Origin: Hevea brasiliensis
Taxonomy: Eukaryota > Streptophyta > Magnoliopsida > Malpighiales > Euphorbiaceae
Length of the DNA: 64,000 nt
NCBI RefSeq assembly: GCF_030052815.1
Contig: NC_079501.1
Coordinates: forward strand, 87,057,849 to 87,121,848
Reading direction: 5' to 3'
Position 1 is the stretch's first letter. Every line of letters starts with the position of its first letter. Both the position numbers and the translations under genes were made by a program. The notes under the pieces are model-generated. The model made no database searches. It had not been told where the DNA came from and saw only the letters and a list, made by a program, of their open reading frames with translations. This document shows positions 49,257 through 61,067 of this stretch, one piece after another.

Positions 49257-51902
49257 TGTCATGACCCAACATATGGACCGGACCAAGACTAGACTGGGCT
49301 ACTAAAGCCCCGAGGCCCGTAGTAAGCCTAACTATTCCTTAACCCAACTCTAAGGCCCAATTGGGCCTAATTTCAAGAATTCAACTGGACAGGGTCCGGC
49401 CATAAAATGGACTTTTCAACTGGGAGTTTTTGACTCACCCGACCTGTAAACACAATATATAATCAATTGGGGAGTTCAGTTCACCCTCTACATACTCATA
49501 ACAACATAAAAATAAATGGGAGCTCAGCTCCCTCATCCAGCCCAACACACATGCATAAAATAATAAGTTTACATGTCCAAAATGACAATTTATATTACAG
49601 ACTCAATTCAAATAAATATTTCTAACACATGCGGAAATTCTAAGAGTTAACAGGTTTATACAAACATTAATAAATGACCTGTGAGGGAGAAAAGCAGGTT
49701 AATCTCAAAAATATCCTCCTGTGGCCTGGAAAAATATTGAACAGGAGTGAGCGTTCGACTCAGAGAGTAAAATATCAATTTTAACCATAATCTCTATAAC
49801 TATCTAAAGCTAATGCACCCTGTAGAGTGAAATGTAACATCAGCAATATTTTCACATCATAACAGCAAAAAGGTAATTAGGAGCACTCACACACCCGATA
49901 ATGTCAAACAATACATATATGGGAGCTAATCCCCTATACAGCTCTTTTAATCCAACTTGTGCCAGCTCGAACTCAGCTCGAACTTCCACTTAAATAACCA
50001 AATCGGGGTCCCAGCGAAGAACTCAAGCCGTGTCTACCCCGAAGGACCAGGTCCCAGCGAAGATCTCAAGCCGTGTCTATCCGTCCTATCCATAGTCAAC
50101 ACCACATCACACGCACGCCAACGCACGCACACTGCTCCAAATTACCACAACAACATCCATGGCACTTTGACAGTTATGAATGCAACATAAAATGTGCCTA
50201 GAGTTTAACTATATAGATACATACATATAAGTGATGCATGGGCATGCTTAAACATATAATAATATCGAAATTACAATTAAAATTAATATTTTACTCACAG
50301 ACTTGACAGCAGTCACTGCGATGGCTGAGCGGAGGAAGAAGGCTGTCCTAGCTCACATGACAATTTTATTACAATCATTTAATAAATTTGACTCAATACA
50401 AACTAAAAAAAAGGCCAAAGACGTCCTAAGTTGTGCCGAAAATCCGGCAGAGTCTCCTCTATACCTAGGACCTATCCAACCTGCAAATGGGTTTAAAACA
50501 CACTTCTATATCCACCAACCATACACCCACAACTCAATCATATCACACAGCCCCTCCTGGGCCCATCCAAACAGTTATCAATCACAATATGTAAAATTAC
50601 AGTTTAGTCCTTATAATTGATCCTTTTTGCAAAACTACCCAAATAAACTCTAAAAATTCTAAAACTTTGCCCCACAGTCCTTAGCAATATTACTAGGCTA
50701 ATGCAAAAAGAATCATAATTTTCTAAGCTACCACGAATATTTTATGGATTTTTAATCCCATTTAAGCACTAGAAAATTACGAAAAAGCAAGGTTCGGGTT
50801 TACCTATGCCGATTCCGACTCCGGGGACACGCTCGGGACGTTTGACAACGGTGGGGTAGCCAAAATCTAGATTTGATTCCAAGACTTTTTCGGTAGCCGG
50901 TCTGTCTGGCAGGAAATTCACAGATCCAGACAACTATTGAATTTCCATGAATTGAAGATACCTACACGAAGCCCACAACACGGGGGTTAGTACATAAATT
51001 TTACGAAATTTTCTAAGCTTATTTAATGCTCGGAAAAACACTACGAAGTTCCATGGGACCCACCGAAAAACGGTATCAAAAAATTTCGAAATTTATATTG
51101 CCGCGAAGCTCTCGACGAGTGGAGCGCTCTGGTACTCTCGGTTTTCTCGTGGGGTTCACGGTTTGCGAGAAATCTAGCCCAAAAGTCAAAATGGGCTAAA
51201 ACTTCCCGGACAAAAATTGGACAAACCGCTCGATGGATTTTGGTGTTCTTGGTGTCTATGGAAAGCTCTCGAGGTGTAGATGGTGTTTAATACAACACCC
51301 GACCCAATTGGTGGCCGGATCGGCCGAATTTCGGTCGAGAATACGAAACGACGCCCGCGCGTCGGGTGTTCTTTGCGCGCATTTTTCGGCTGCCTGGAGC
51401 GTTGGCCAGCCGTGGAGAGGTGGTGGGGCGGCGCGCCGGCGAGGTGGGGTGGCTGGAGAGGCGGCGGCGTGGCCTGGGGGTGAGGGAGGAGAGAAAACGG
51501 GAGGAGAAGGGGGAGAGGACGGGCGGGCGAGGGAGAAGAAGGAAGAAAAAGAAAAGAGCCTGTCCGATTCGATCGGTCCGATCCGCTCCTGTTCGATTCG
51601 GTCGATTCGATTCATGATACAAAATTTTGAATTTTTACTCTGCCTTGGGACCGAAAACGAGGTCCAAAAATTTCGAAAAAATTCCAGAAAACTCAGAAAA
51701 ATTCGTAGACTCTAAATATATTTTTAGTTTTGCTACGTGGTCTTTAAATTAATTTTTAAAAATCATCAAAGTTTTTATTTTATGAAAATCGAACCCGATT
51801 TCTAAAATCCGAAAAATTTCAAATAATTTCCTAAAATTCAAATAAAATAAAATATCAATATTTACCCCAAAAATAATAAATTTAAAAATTAGGGGTGTTA
51901 CA
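49257..51902 (-). repeat. Solo LTR (2,646 bp), gypsy-like, with perfect TTAAG duplication
   Basis: It starts TGTCATGACCC and ends GGGGTGTTACA on the plus strand. TTAAG lies directly on both sides (49252-49256 and 51903-51907). There is no internal region, so it is a solo LTR. It belongs to a different family from the other LTRs here. Inside are a 43-bp tandem pair (GGTCCCAGCGAAGA at 50007 and 50050) and a very GC-rich block at about 51290-51610, unlike the AT-rich surroundings. Overlapping frames in all phases of that block reflect base composition, not genes. Confidence 0.9.
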
Positions 51903-51907
51903 TTAAG

Positions 51908-54040
51908 ACGAAATACTGTCTTAATTATTAAGAAATTGGAGAAGCGAACTTAAAATTTACTCTATTAAATAAATGATATGCTTCTAGTAAGGCAAATTTA
52001 TCGATATTTTTAATAGAATCTATCAATGTTTCTTAATTGTGTGATTATTAACTTTATGCTTGTCATTAGCTTTTGAGAAAAGTATTTTGGAATTTTTCTG
52101 CAACTTTTTTTAAATAAGTTACATAATCAGAGACTTTTAAAATAGGATAAGCATGAAGGTGGTTGATTCATAAAATTGTTATGAAAAATGTTTATATAGA
52201 GATAATAAGCTAATTAAATCTTCTCTCTTAATATTCATAAAAAAAAAAAAAAATTCTTCTCTCTTCATAATCTGGCTTTGCTAGTCCCTACTAGTGTGTT
52301 CAAAAACAGACAAATGGTTGTCTACAGTCATTAACATGCATTATTTGTACACATTTGGACTATATTTCTTGGAGGATACATTTGGACTATATTTCTTGGG
52401 GGGGTCCTTAGTCAAAGATGCCTATATAGCCATTCAAGTGGGAAAATAATATTATTAAAAATAAATATAAATTAAATATATATAATATTTTTAAAAATGA
52501 AAAATAAATATGAAAAATTTAACATTGAAATTCTAAAATTAATCGTTTAATTATTAGTCTTTAATATAAATCAAACATTGATTTATTAATAATAAGCAGT
52601 TATTTAATCAAATTTTATTTTTTTTTAATATTTTATATGTTATAATTAAAATAACAAAAAAATTAAAATAATAAAATCTTTTAAATAATGTTGTTAAAAC
52701 AAGCAGTTGGTGATATGAAAAATAAATAAATAAAGCTACTTAAGGTGGTGTATCATTTTTTTTTGCAAGGAAAGTAAAGCACATAATACATTTAGATGGT
52801 AAAGAACATCAAAGTTTTCTTTAAGCCTAGTTAATCTCAAATCCCAACCCTTCTAACAAAATGAAAATGATATCACATTTTGCATTGATTTTATTTTTTC
52901 TTCAATAGGTTATTTTTTTTTTAACATAGAAAAAATGGGCATAAAGAAATTGACTATATGTCTAATATAAAATATTACATCTTTCACATTCATACACATT
53001 TGGAAAGATCATCACACTTATGTTCGGACTAAAATTTAGGATACTTTTTAAATTGAATGAATCTCTCTTTTATCTCATGAACCAACCATTATAAATATAA
53101 AGTTATAAATCCCTTGTACTCTGTTTGGATAAATTATTGGGAAGGAAGGAAAATAAAAGGAGAAAAATTTTTCTTATTTTTTATCATTTATTTTCTCACT
53201 TTGTGTTTAAATAAGTAGAAAAATAAAAGAAGAAAATTTTTTCTTATTTTTTATCATTTATTTTCCCACCTTGTGTTTAAATAAGTAGAAAATAAAGGAT
53301 GAAAAATAAAAAATACAAAGGAAAATTTACTTTTTAGAGTGATTTCTTATTTTCTCTTCAAAATAAAATATGACAAACTTTTCTTTCCTTCTTTATCTTC
53401 CTTCTTTTATCTAAATAAAAGAAAGGCCTTTTCAAACTTTTTTTTTTCTCTCGTTATTTTCCTTTCTATTTCTTTTTCACCTATCTCAACAAAATGTTAA
53501 TCTTTTACGGTATAAATACAGTTATTTAAGTATATATTTTTACATTAACAATATTAGACATACACAAATTAAATTCTAAACAAAATTTTGATATTTAATT
53601 ATAATTAATTAAAACTTTTAATTTTTAATTTTACAAAGCTTAATCTAGTTGATTTCAATTAATATAAATAAAGTTGTATGGTCCCTTTGCTTGCCCCAAT
53701 TTGATTTGATTTTTTTTATTTTTATAATTTTTTAAAAAGAATTTATTCAGCACAACATTTATATATATAACGGTTGATTATGATTCACATGAAAAATTAC
53801 CATAATCGATAATGATAATACAAACATTGTAACAATAGTTATATTTTAAAAATTTTATTTATTTGGGGGTTCAGCTTTCAATTTTTGAGTTCTTATCCAT
53901 GACCTCAAAGTCTCTAGCTCCCCAGAAAATAAATTCAAAGGGATCATCAATAAGTGCCCAAGATTTGGACAACAGGCCTAAAGAGAAAGAGAAGTGAATA
54001 GCACATTCATGGACTTGAATGAGTTAGATGTCTCAATATA
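51908..54040. other. AT-rich intergenic DNA with short tandem duplications
   Basis: A 27-bp tandem pair (CATTTGGACTATATTTCTTGG) is at about 52350-52402. A tandem pair of about 70 bp (TTTTTTATCATTTATTTTC core, then TTGTGTTTAAATAAGTAGAA) is at about 53149-53291. From about 52930 the sequence is the diverged copy of 38260-39190. No gene. Confidence 0.65.
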
Positions 54041-54165
54041 TATATTGAAGCCCAATCTTTTGATAACTGAGTTGGGCTTCAGGCTTTTTCCTTATCCACC
54101 AAATCAGATTCATCTCTATTAAACCCTAAACTCCAACCTTCAAAGTTCAATCCTTGGGTAGATAA

Positions 54166-54632
54166 ATGAAATTGCTAGCACCAGCCATGAACAGAGCTGT
54201 TCTCAGAAATGTCTCACTACATATTCCCAACCATCTTCTCGATCCTCTAAAATCCATAACAAATCGTATCTCATCATCATCTATATTTGTTTCTTGGACT
54301 TTTTCTACACTCAGATTCTACTCGTCTGATTCTGATTTATCTCATAAAGAAAATTTCCCTCGGACCCAGAAGCAACATGGTGGAGTTGAGGATGTTGATG
54401 GTGTGAGTAACCAAGGTAAAGAAAATGGAATTAAAAGCTTGTGGTTCTAGTTGGTTTCTGTTTGGCTAGTGGGAAAATGGTGGAAAATACATATGGGGGA
54501 TTAAAATTTGTGTGATGTGATATGGTTGCAGAGCTAAAGAGGCGGATAGAGAAGTACTGCGAGGGGGATGAAGAGGCGATTCCTTCAATATTTGAAGCCA
54601 TATTGAAGAGGAAATTAGCAGGGATTAGTTAA
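54166..54632 (+). pseudogene. Paralog of the small mitochondrial gene, truncated in exon 2
   Basis: Exon 1 is 54166-54415 (an aligned start is the second ATG at 54187) and the GT...AG intron is 54416-54531. Exon 2 begins at 54532 and matches the copy at 39684 through KLAGI (54625), then runs into copia LTR sequence and a TAA at 54630. The last 40 or so residues of the 143-residue paralog are lost. Exon 1 gives the same presequence-like N-terminus (MNRAVLRNVSLHIPNHLLDP) and the FYSSDSD motif. Splice sites and promoter motifs are intact, so a shortened product is possible, but loss of the conserved C-terminus argues for a pseudogene. Confidence 0.75.
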
Positions 54633-54804
54633 GTTATTGTTAGCATCTTTTATGTTCATTGACAGCTTATGTGAGCAGTATTTTGTTGACTCTAGTTAGC
54701 TTCTCCTATAAGATTTGTTCTGTATATAAACTCTTGTACAGTTCATTCAAGATAATGAGAAATACAGTTTCTCTTTCAATTCTCTGTTTGGATATCAAAG
54801 TTCA
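54630..54804 (+). repeat. 5' LTR of copia element 2, start missing
   Basis: It matches 59387-59560 with a few indels. It ends TTCA, then TA, then the primer site. At its left edge the bases ATTAG are shared by the gene and the LTR, a microhomology junction. Confidence 0.83.
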
Positions 54805-54806
54805 TA

Positions 54807-54817
54807 TGGTATCAGAA
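54807..54817 (+). other. Primer binding site of copia element 2
   Basis: TGGTATCAGAA matches the initiator tRNA-Met site in ten bases, then differs. Confidence 0.8.
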
Positions 54818-54881
54818 TGGGTACAGTAGCTTGTAGAATCGATTGCTTGTTTCTGTTAGCCATTGAAAGTGAAATTTGAAG

Positions 54882-55956
54882 ATGAAGGAGAGTAATGCAG
54901 CAAGAGATCAAAGCATTATGAATTTCTTCTAGGAATCATTAAAGAATCATGAAACAATTGATGATCAATTTGCATTGCAAAGCTCGGATCACCCAAGGAT
55001 GGTCCTTGTTTCAGCGCAATTAACAGGGAAGAATTACAGATCGTGAGATTGCTCTTGGTGCCAAAATCAAATTAGGTTTTGTTAATGCCAAAATTGAAGC
55101 TCCAGAGGAAGGATCTGAGGGGTTTGAAAGATGGAAGAGGTGTGACTGCATGGTCGCATCCTGGTTGTGGAACTCTATTGCAAAGGATCTGGTTGGGGTA
55201 TTTCTCTATGCGACGTCCTTGAAGGAGCTATGGGATGAAATTTCAGAGAGGTTTGGTGGGAGTAACGGGCCAATGATATATCAGATCAAGAGAAGGATAG
55301 CGTTACTGATGCAAGAAGGATTATCCATTGCCAGTTATTATACAAAATTGAAGGAACTTTGGGATGAACTGGAAAATATTAGAGCAATTCCATCATGTAC
55401 ATGTGGATCTGTGAAGATTTCAACAGAGGTGCATAACTGTGATAAGTTGATGCAATTTCTTATGGGGCTTAATGGTGCCTATGATCAGGTAAGAAGCCAA
55501 ATCCTCCTTCATGATCCCTTACCAAGTGTAATCAAAGCCTATTCTATGGTTTTGAGGATTGAAACCCCTAGAGAGGTTCAATTGAATATTGCTAAAACTG
55601 TAGATGCAACAGCTCTAGTTGTGAAATCACAAGGAACTCGAAAAGATTTTAAGAACTATGATCCTAGAAAAGGTCATTGTAATTACTGCAATATGGATGG
55701 GCATACTAGGGCTGGTTGTTTCATATTGATTGGGTATACAGAGTGGTTTAAAGCTAAAAACAAGAATCAGAGTTCACATCAACAGAACAAAATAGTTGCA
55801 CAAGTTGAAAGTAAAGTGCAATCTGCTGACCATTTTGTTTCTGATTCGCCTTGGGATAAAGGTTATTTTACTGAGATGAGCAAATATGAAGATCTTAGCA
55901 TAAGCTGGAGAGTTTACAAATGGAAATGCAAAGAATGGCCAAAGGGAAGTCCATAG
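54882..55956 (+). pseudogene. Copia element 2 gag
   Basis: It likely starts at the ATG at 54882. A TAG near 54930 and a stop near 55045 break the N-terminus, which still shows the SAQLTGKNY motif (about 55011-55037). An open stretch of 268 codons (55150-55956) covers the rest of a UBN2-type Gag: LWNSIAKDL, RFGGSNGPMIYQIKRRI, YYTKLKELWDEL. It ends with a CCHC knuckle, CNYCNMDGHTRAGC, at about 55678-55720. The long open stretch has few defects compared with the rest of the element. Confidence 0.85.
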
Positions 55957-56039
55957 CCATGAATGTCGCATCAATACCTTCAGACCATCAGTCCATGATG
56001 AGTTCCACAAGTTTTGCTGGTAAATTCAATCCCAAATTG

Positions 56040-59000
56040 GTTTGTTATCTTTGGAATGGTAGGATCGTAATCTTGGATTATTGATCTGGAGCTTGATTAT
56101 ATGACACCAAATCCACATTTGTTACATAAGCTTGCTTTCACTCACACACCAATATCCATTTGTTTACCTAATGGCCAAGTTACTGAAATTAACCAAACAG
56201 GCACTGTTTACTTGCATAATAACCTTTCTCTATACAGTGTGCTCTTAGTTCCTTCATAAATTGAATTTACTTTTGGTTACCAAGCTTCTTAAAACCACAA
56301 ATTTACCCTTACTGTTTTACCCTTTCTGTTGGCTATTTCAGGACCAGAAGACTAAAGCAGTGGTAGCCATTGGGAAAGAGCATGAAGGACTTTACATTCT
56401 GGATAAGTCTAGTTTTCTTTCATCCACCATTCAGTTTTATCATTCAAAAGTAAAACATTTGCTTGATTCCCTTGCTTTGAACTCTGTAAATACCAGCTTC
56501 TCTAATGTGAGTATTAATAAAGAGAATTTTCAGTTGTTCAATTCTGCTTAAACTTTAGATTTTGCTATACTTCATGCTAGATTAGGACATTCATCACTTC
56601 AGAAATTACAACACATTTGGCCCTTCAAACTTCACATTGATTGCCATTATAAATGTCCTTTATGTCCTTTAGCTAAACAAGCCAGAATTCTTTTTCCTGA
56701 TAGTGAGATAAAAACACAATACCCTTTGGAATTGTTACATGTTGACCTATGGGGCCCTTATGCCACACCTTGTATTTCTGGAGATAGATACTTTGTGACT
56801 ATTGTAGATGACAAGTTAAGAGCCACTTCGACTTACATGATTAAACATAAAGACCAATGTAGCTATGTTCTTACCATGTTTCTCAATTATGTGGAAACCT
56901 AGATCAATGTCAAAGTGAAAATAGTAAGGACAGATAATGGGAGGGAGTTTGTGAATCATCAGTGTTTACAATTGTTTCAGTCTAGGGGCATCATTCATCA
57001 AAAAAGTTGTCCTTATACCCCTCAACATAATGGCGTAGTTGAGCGAAAACATAGACATCTCTTGGATATTGCTAGAGCTTTGAGATTGCAAGCCCATTTT
57101 ACCAAAAAGATTCTGGTCTGAGTGTATTTTAACTGCTACATACCTTATTAACAGATTGCGCACCAAATTACTTTCTTGGAAAACTCCTTATGAATTGTTA
57201 TTTCACAAACCACCCACTTATGACCATTTAAGAGTGTTTGGTTGCCTCTGTTTTGCTGTTAACCTTCACCCACATGGAGACAAGTTTGATGATAGATCAC
57301 ATAAGTGTCTGTTTCTTGGGTATCCACCTATAAAAAAGGGCTATAAAGTCATGGATTTGCAAACCAATAAAGTGTTTGTAAGCAGGGATGTAATTTTCTT
57401 TGAGACAAGTTTTCCTTTTAATGATACACCTTTATCTTATGTTGAGTCTTACACACCAGTTCTTCCTGTTCCTATTTCTTCATCTACATCACACCATACT
57501 TGTCACTCTCCTCTCTACACCCATTCCTGCACTTCATCCTTCGAATCTTTGTCCAAACCCATACAGAACCTTCCCAACCTACATCATTAACACCCCATTG
57601 TCTCTTTCTCTTGCTCCAGCCGCCACCATTAAGAAGAAGTACTAGACTTCATCAAGAACCTTCATGGTTGAAAGATTTTGTTGTTGCCTCTCTTTCTCAT
57701 GCTACTACCTCTGCAGTCTTCTATTCCTCACTGGTACACCTTCTTTTATTTTCTCACCTAGCCATTCTCGCTTTGTTACTTCAAGATCTAAAATTCAAGA
57801 GCACATTAATTATCTTCAAGCAATCACCGACAAAGAATTGGATTGACGCTATGAATCAAGAATTGTAGGCTTTGGAGAAAAATGATATTTGGGAACTTTG
57901 TGAGTTACCTAAAGGGAAGAAGGTTATAGGTTCAAAGTGGGTTTTTAAAGTCAAATACAAACCAGATGGAGAGGTTGATAGATATAAGGCCCGCTTAGTT
58001 GCTAAAGGGTACAATCAGATAGAGGGACTTGATTTTAAGGAGCGATTTAGTCCTATGGCTAAAATGGTCACCGCTAGAATTTTTATTGCCCTCACAACCG
58101 GTCGAAATGGCCATCGCTAGACATTAATAATGCTTTTTGCATGGTTACTTGGATGAGGAAGTGTATATGAGGCCACGGATGGGTACGCCAAGGCATTACA
58201 GGCAGTGCATTTCTTTGAAAATGTCCCTTTATGGTTTAAAACGTGCTTCCCGACAATGGAACCTTGAGTTTACTTCCTTTTGCATTCTTTGGGTTTTCAA
58301 CAATCAAGACATGATCATTGTCTCTTTAGCCGAACAGATTCGGATGCTTTTCTAGCTCTTTTAATCTATGTAGATGATGTCATCATAATCGGAAACAATT
58401 CACGTGCCATTGACAAAGTCAAATCGCCCTCCATGATAAATTCAACATCAAAGAACTTGGTTTCATGAAATATTTCCTTGGTTTGGGGTAGTTCAATGAA
58501 GCTGGTACCCTTATCGTGAAGGAAATTTATCTTAGATGTTTTGAAGGACAACGCATGACAAAGAACTAAAGCGGTTCTATGCCTCTTCATAAGGGTCTTC
58601 ACTTAGCACGGATGATGGAGAGTTATTGGCGGATCTGATAAGTTTTGAAGACTTATTGGGAGACTTTTATATGTGAACATCACTGGGCCCGATATTACTT
58701 ACTCAGTGCAACATTTGAAGTTCATGGTCACGATAGGAAGCCCCATTGGGATGCAGCATTACATTTGCTTCTTTATCTAAAATCTTGTCCTTCCAAGGGA
58801 CTTTATTTCCTTGTGCATTCTGATCTTAAGCTCAGCACATTTTGTGATTCAGATTAGGGTTCTTGTGTATTTTCTCACAAGTCACGGGGTTTGCATTTTT
58901 CTTGGAGATGCTATGATTAGTTGGAAAACAAAGAAGGTAACACTGCTTTCTAAAAGTTCTCATTGAAGTGAATACCGTAGCATGGCTACTACAGTTTGTG

Positions 59001-59290
59001 AGTTGTTATGGATTTCTTATATTCTTTGTGATTTGCAAGTTATTGTTTAGCTTCCTCTCTCCTTGAAGTGTAATAATTAAGCAGCTATTCATATGGCTAA
59101 TAACCCGGTTTTTTATGAAAGGACTAAGCATTTGGACATTGATTGTCACTTGGTTAGGGAACAATTGCAGCGTGGTTTTATTTTGCCGTTCTCATGTTTC
59201 TTCTGTTCAGCAACTTGCAGATGTGTTTATAAAGCCTTTACTTGCTGCTTCCCATCATTCGTTAGTATCCAAGTTGGGTCTTGTGGACCT
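56040..59290 (+). pseudogene. Copia element 2 pol (protease, integrase, RT, RNase H)
   Basis: The protease site near 56075-56110 is degraded (WIIDLELDYMTPN where D-S-G-A is expected). Integrase shows HARLGHSS (about 56573), CPLCPLAKQA (about 56657), LLHVDLWGPY (about 56733), IVRTDNGREF (about 56921) and GVVERKHRHLLD (about 57033), then VFGCLCFAV (about 57234). RT shows GSKWVFKVKYKPDGEVDRYK (about 57930-57990), LVAKGYNQIEGLDF (about 57993) and LLIYVDDVIIIGN (about 58357-58395). RNase H is barely readable near 58840-58990. Many stops and frame changes occur. A G-rich purine tract is at about 59308-59325. Confidence 0.87.
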
Positions 59291-59336
59291 TCCCTATGAT
59301 TCAACTAGGGGGAGGGGAGGGGGTGGTTAGGGAGCG

Positions 59337-59562
59337 TGTGGAGATATTGGTATAATTGAGAGCTTGTTTGTTCCCGCCAAAACATTAGTTAAGTTATTGT
59401 CTAGCATCTTCTATGTTCATTGACAGCTCATGTGAGCAGTAATTTGTTTGACTCTAGTCAGCTTCTCTTACAAGATTTGTTCTGTGTATAAGCTCTTGTA
59501 AAGTTCATTCAAGATAATGAGAAATACAGTTTCTCTTTCGATTCTCTGTTTTGATATGCAAA
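59337..59562 (+). repeat. 3' LTR of copia element 2, end missing
   Basis: It carries the LTR start lacking in the 5' copy and then matches it. It stops at GATATGCAAA, where NLR sequence begins (about 59562). The start could also be at about 59322. Confidence 0.8.
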
Positions 59563-61067
59563 ACACCCACAAACAACTCTTGAACCGTAGAAATGTTCTG
59601 TAATCCTTCAGGCAAAAACCTCAACTTCCTACAACCATAAAATCGAAGGTACCTCAAACTTGGAAAAGCACCATTTACAATTTCCGTCCACTCCACTAGA
59701 TTCTCTGAAGCAATTATCAAAGTTTCCAGCTCCGGAAATCCACCTACATCGCAAAACTCTTTACCAATGAGCTTTGCTTTGTAGGCTTCCCAAAGTCTAA
59801 GATGTTTTAATTTGGGAAGATATTGAAGAACTGAAGATGGCTCCTCCAAGAGATTGGAATGCCATAGTTCTAGAATGGTTAGGTTTTCAACAGAGGGAAG
59901 CCAATTGGGCATTTCAACTAGACCACCACGTAAAATAAGCTCTTGAAGATGAGGTGGAGGAGAAAATGGTTCCAATTCAGGTAGAAGTGTGACCTGCCAG
60001 GGTTCTTCTGCAACTAGTGACAGGGAAACAAGGTTTTCCAGTTTTATGATGGATGCAAATAGCTCACCAGCATGATCATCAGACACTTCGTGAACATCAA
60101 GTTTTCGTAGTTGGGTCAAACTACTCAATTCACTAGCAATGCCAGCACCAGCATAGACACCAGTGCAAGTGTGAAGATTTGCCAATGTACCAATACCTCT
60201 TGGAACTCTAATTCCAGCACTATATCCGTAGAAATCGACAAACAAAAGGTGCCGAAGCTGTTTAATATTAAGAATTTCTACAGGTAGTTGGAATAGATTT
60301 GAATAATTAGTTAGATGCAACGTTTGTAGCTTTTGAAGATTAGCTATAGTACGTGGAAGCGTCTTCATTTTAGAGCAGGACCTCAAGTATAAGTACTTGA
60401 GGTGAACCAAATCTCCCACTTCATCAGGTAAGTACTCTACTTGGTTCATCAACTTCAATACCAACAGAAACTGCAACCCACAGATGGTTTGCCAACGCCG
60501 GATAGAATAGAATTCAATAATCAAGGATCGAATTAGAAGGCTTTTGAAGTTAGGAGGCAGGTCTTCTCCAAAAAGAAAAATACATGCATGGATTGGCGAA
60601 TCGGCAGCTTTAGAAACGAAATCTTGCTCCTCAACTTCCAAAAGGCATGATTTTTCATAGAATTCGGAGACTTTTATTTGACTGTTAAAAAGATAAGGTT
60701 CATGAAGCATCTCTAAGCCAATTAATTCGTTAATAATATTTTCTGCTGTATCCTCCATAATTTCCCCCGGTTCTTCTGGTATTAGACCTTGTGCCAACAA
60801 TAGCCGAACTAAATTTCCTTTATTCATATTCCTCAAAGATCCAACGGAAACAACATAACAATAATCTAAGCAATATTTGAGATAATGAGGAAGCTTTTCA
60901 TAATTAGATTTGAAAGCTGCTAAAGAAGAAGTCTCACCTTTGTCTTCGTCTTGTTGAATACTGGAGCCTGGAATAACATGAGTTTCAGTTGTTGTTCTTG
61001 TTCCACTGGGCATCTCACCATAAAAGTGAGATCTGGAATTGGAATAACTATGGCGGAAGAGAGGCAT
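59505..61067 (-). CDS. Truncated NLR: winged helix plus LRRs, no coiled coil or NB-ARC
   Basis: Open frame of 520 residues from the ATG at 61067; the frame itself extends slightly further without another ATG. Residues 1-45 match nothing I know. Residues about 48-130 correspond to the end of NB-ARC and the winged helix of RPM1/RPP13-type NLRs (YEKLPHYLKYCLDYCYVVS, then LVRLLLAQGLIPE, AENIINELIGLEML). The MHD position is unrecognisable. Residues about 190-505 are LRRs (LPDEVGDLVHLKYLYLRSCS, LPRTIANLQKLQTLHL). P-loop, kinase-2 and GLPL are absent. The last 14 or so residues (after VQELFVGVLH) come from the copia LTR, replacing the ELYGELDRRLSG-like end of the paralogs. Normal NLRs have 850-950 residues. 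It could be a truncated NLR or a pseudogene with no stops yet; transcription would decide. Confidence 0.72.
   Translation of the reverse strand: MPLFRHSYSNSRSHFYGEMPSGTRTTTETHVIPGSSIQQDEDKGETSSLAAFKSNYEKLPHYLKYCLDYCYVVSVGSLRNMNKGNLVRLLLAQGLIPEEPGEIMEDTAENIINELIGLEMLHEPYLFNSQIKVSEFYEKSCLLEVEEQDFVSKAADSPIHACIFLFGEDLPPNFKSLLIRSLIIEFYSIRRWQTICGLQFLLVLKLMNQVEYLPDEVGDLVHLKYLYLRSCSKMKTLPRTIANLQKLQTLHLTNYSNLFQLPVEILNIKQLRHLLFVDFYGYSAGIRVPRGIGTLANLHTCTGVYAGAGIASELSSLTQLRKLDVHEVSDDHAGELFASIIKLENLVSLSLVAEEPWQVTLLPELEPFSPPPHLQELILRGGLVEMPNWLPSVENLTILELWHSNLLEEPSSVLQYLPKLKHLRLWEAYKAKLIGKEFCDVGGFPELETLIIASENLVEWTEIVNGAFPSLRYLRFYGCRKLRFLPEGLQNISTVQELFVGVLHIKTENRKRNCISHYLE

Larger units (their letters stand above)
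54630..59562 (+). mobile_element. Ty1/copia element 2, degenerate, both outer LTR ends lost
   Basis: LTRs are at about 54630-54804 and about 59337-59562. Protein order is gag, protease, integrase, RT, RNase H. The 3' LTR seems to begin TGTGGAGATATTGG at 59337, but the 5' LTR lacks its first 50 or more bases and starts at ATTAGTTAAG. The 3' LTR lacks its last bases (the 5' copy ends AAAGTTCA). There are no target duplications. The left side is joined to the small-gene paralog, the right side to an NLR gene. Confidence 0.88.

Noticed and set aside
51233..51715. Five overlapping frames (67-160 codons) in the GC-rich block
   Set aside because: All frames are open because of high GC and low stop density; composition is Arg/Gly/Pro/Ser-rich without any domain.
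57400..57868. Overlapping frames of 60-144 codons after the copia 2 integrase
   Set aside because: They cover the low-complexity Ser/Thr/Pro linker between integrase and RT, read in several frames.
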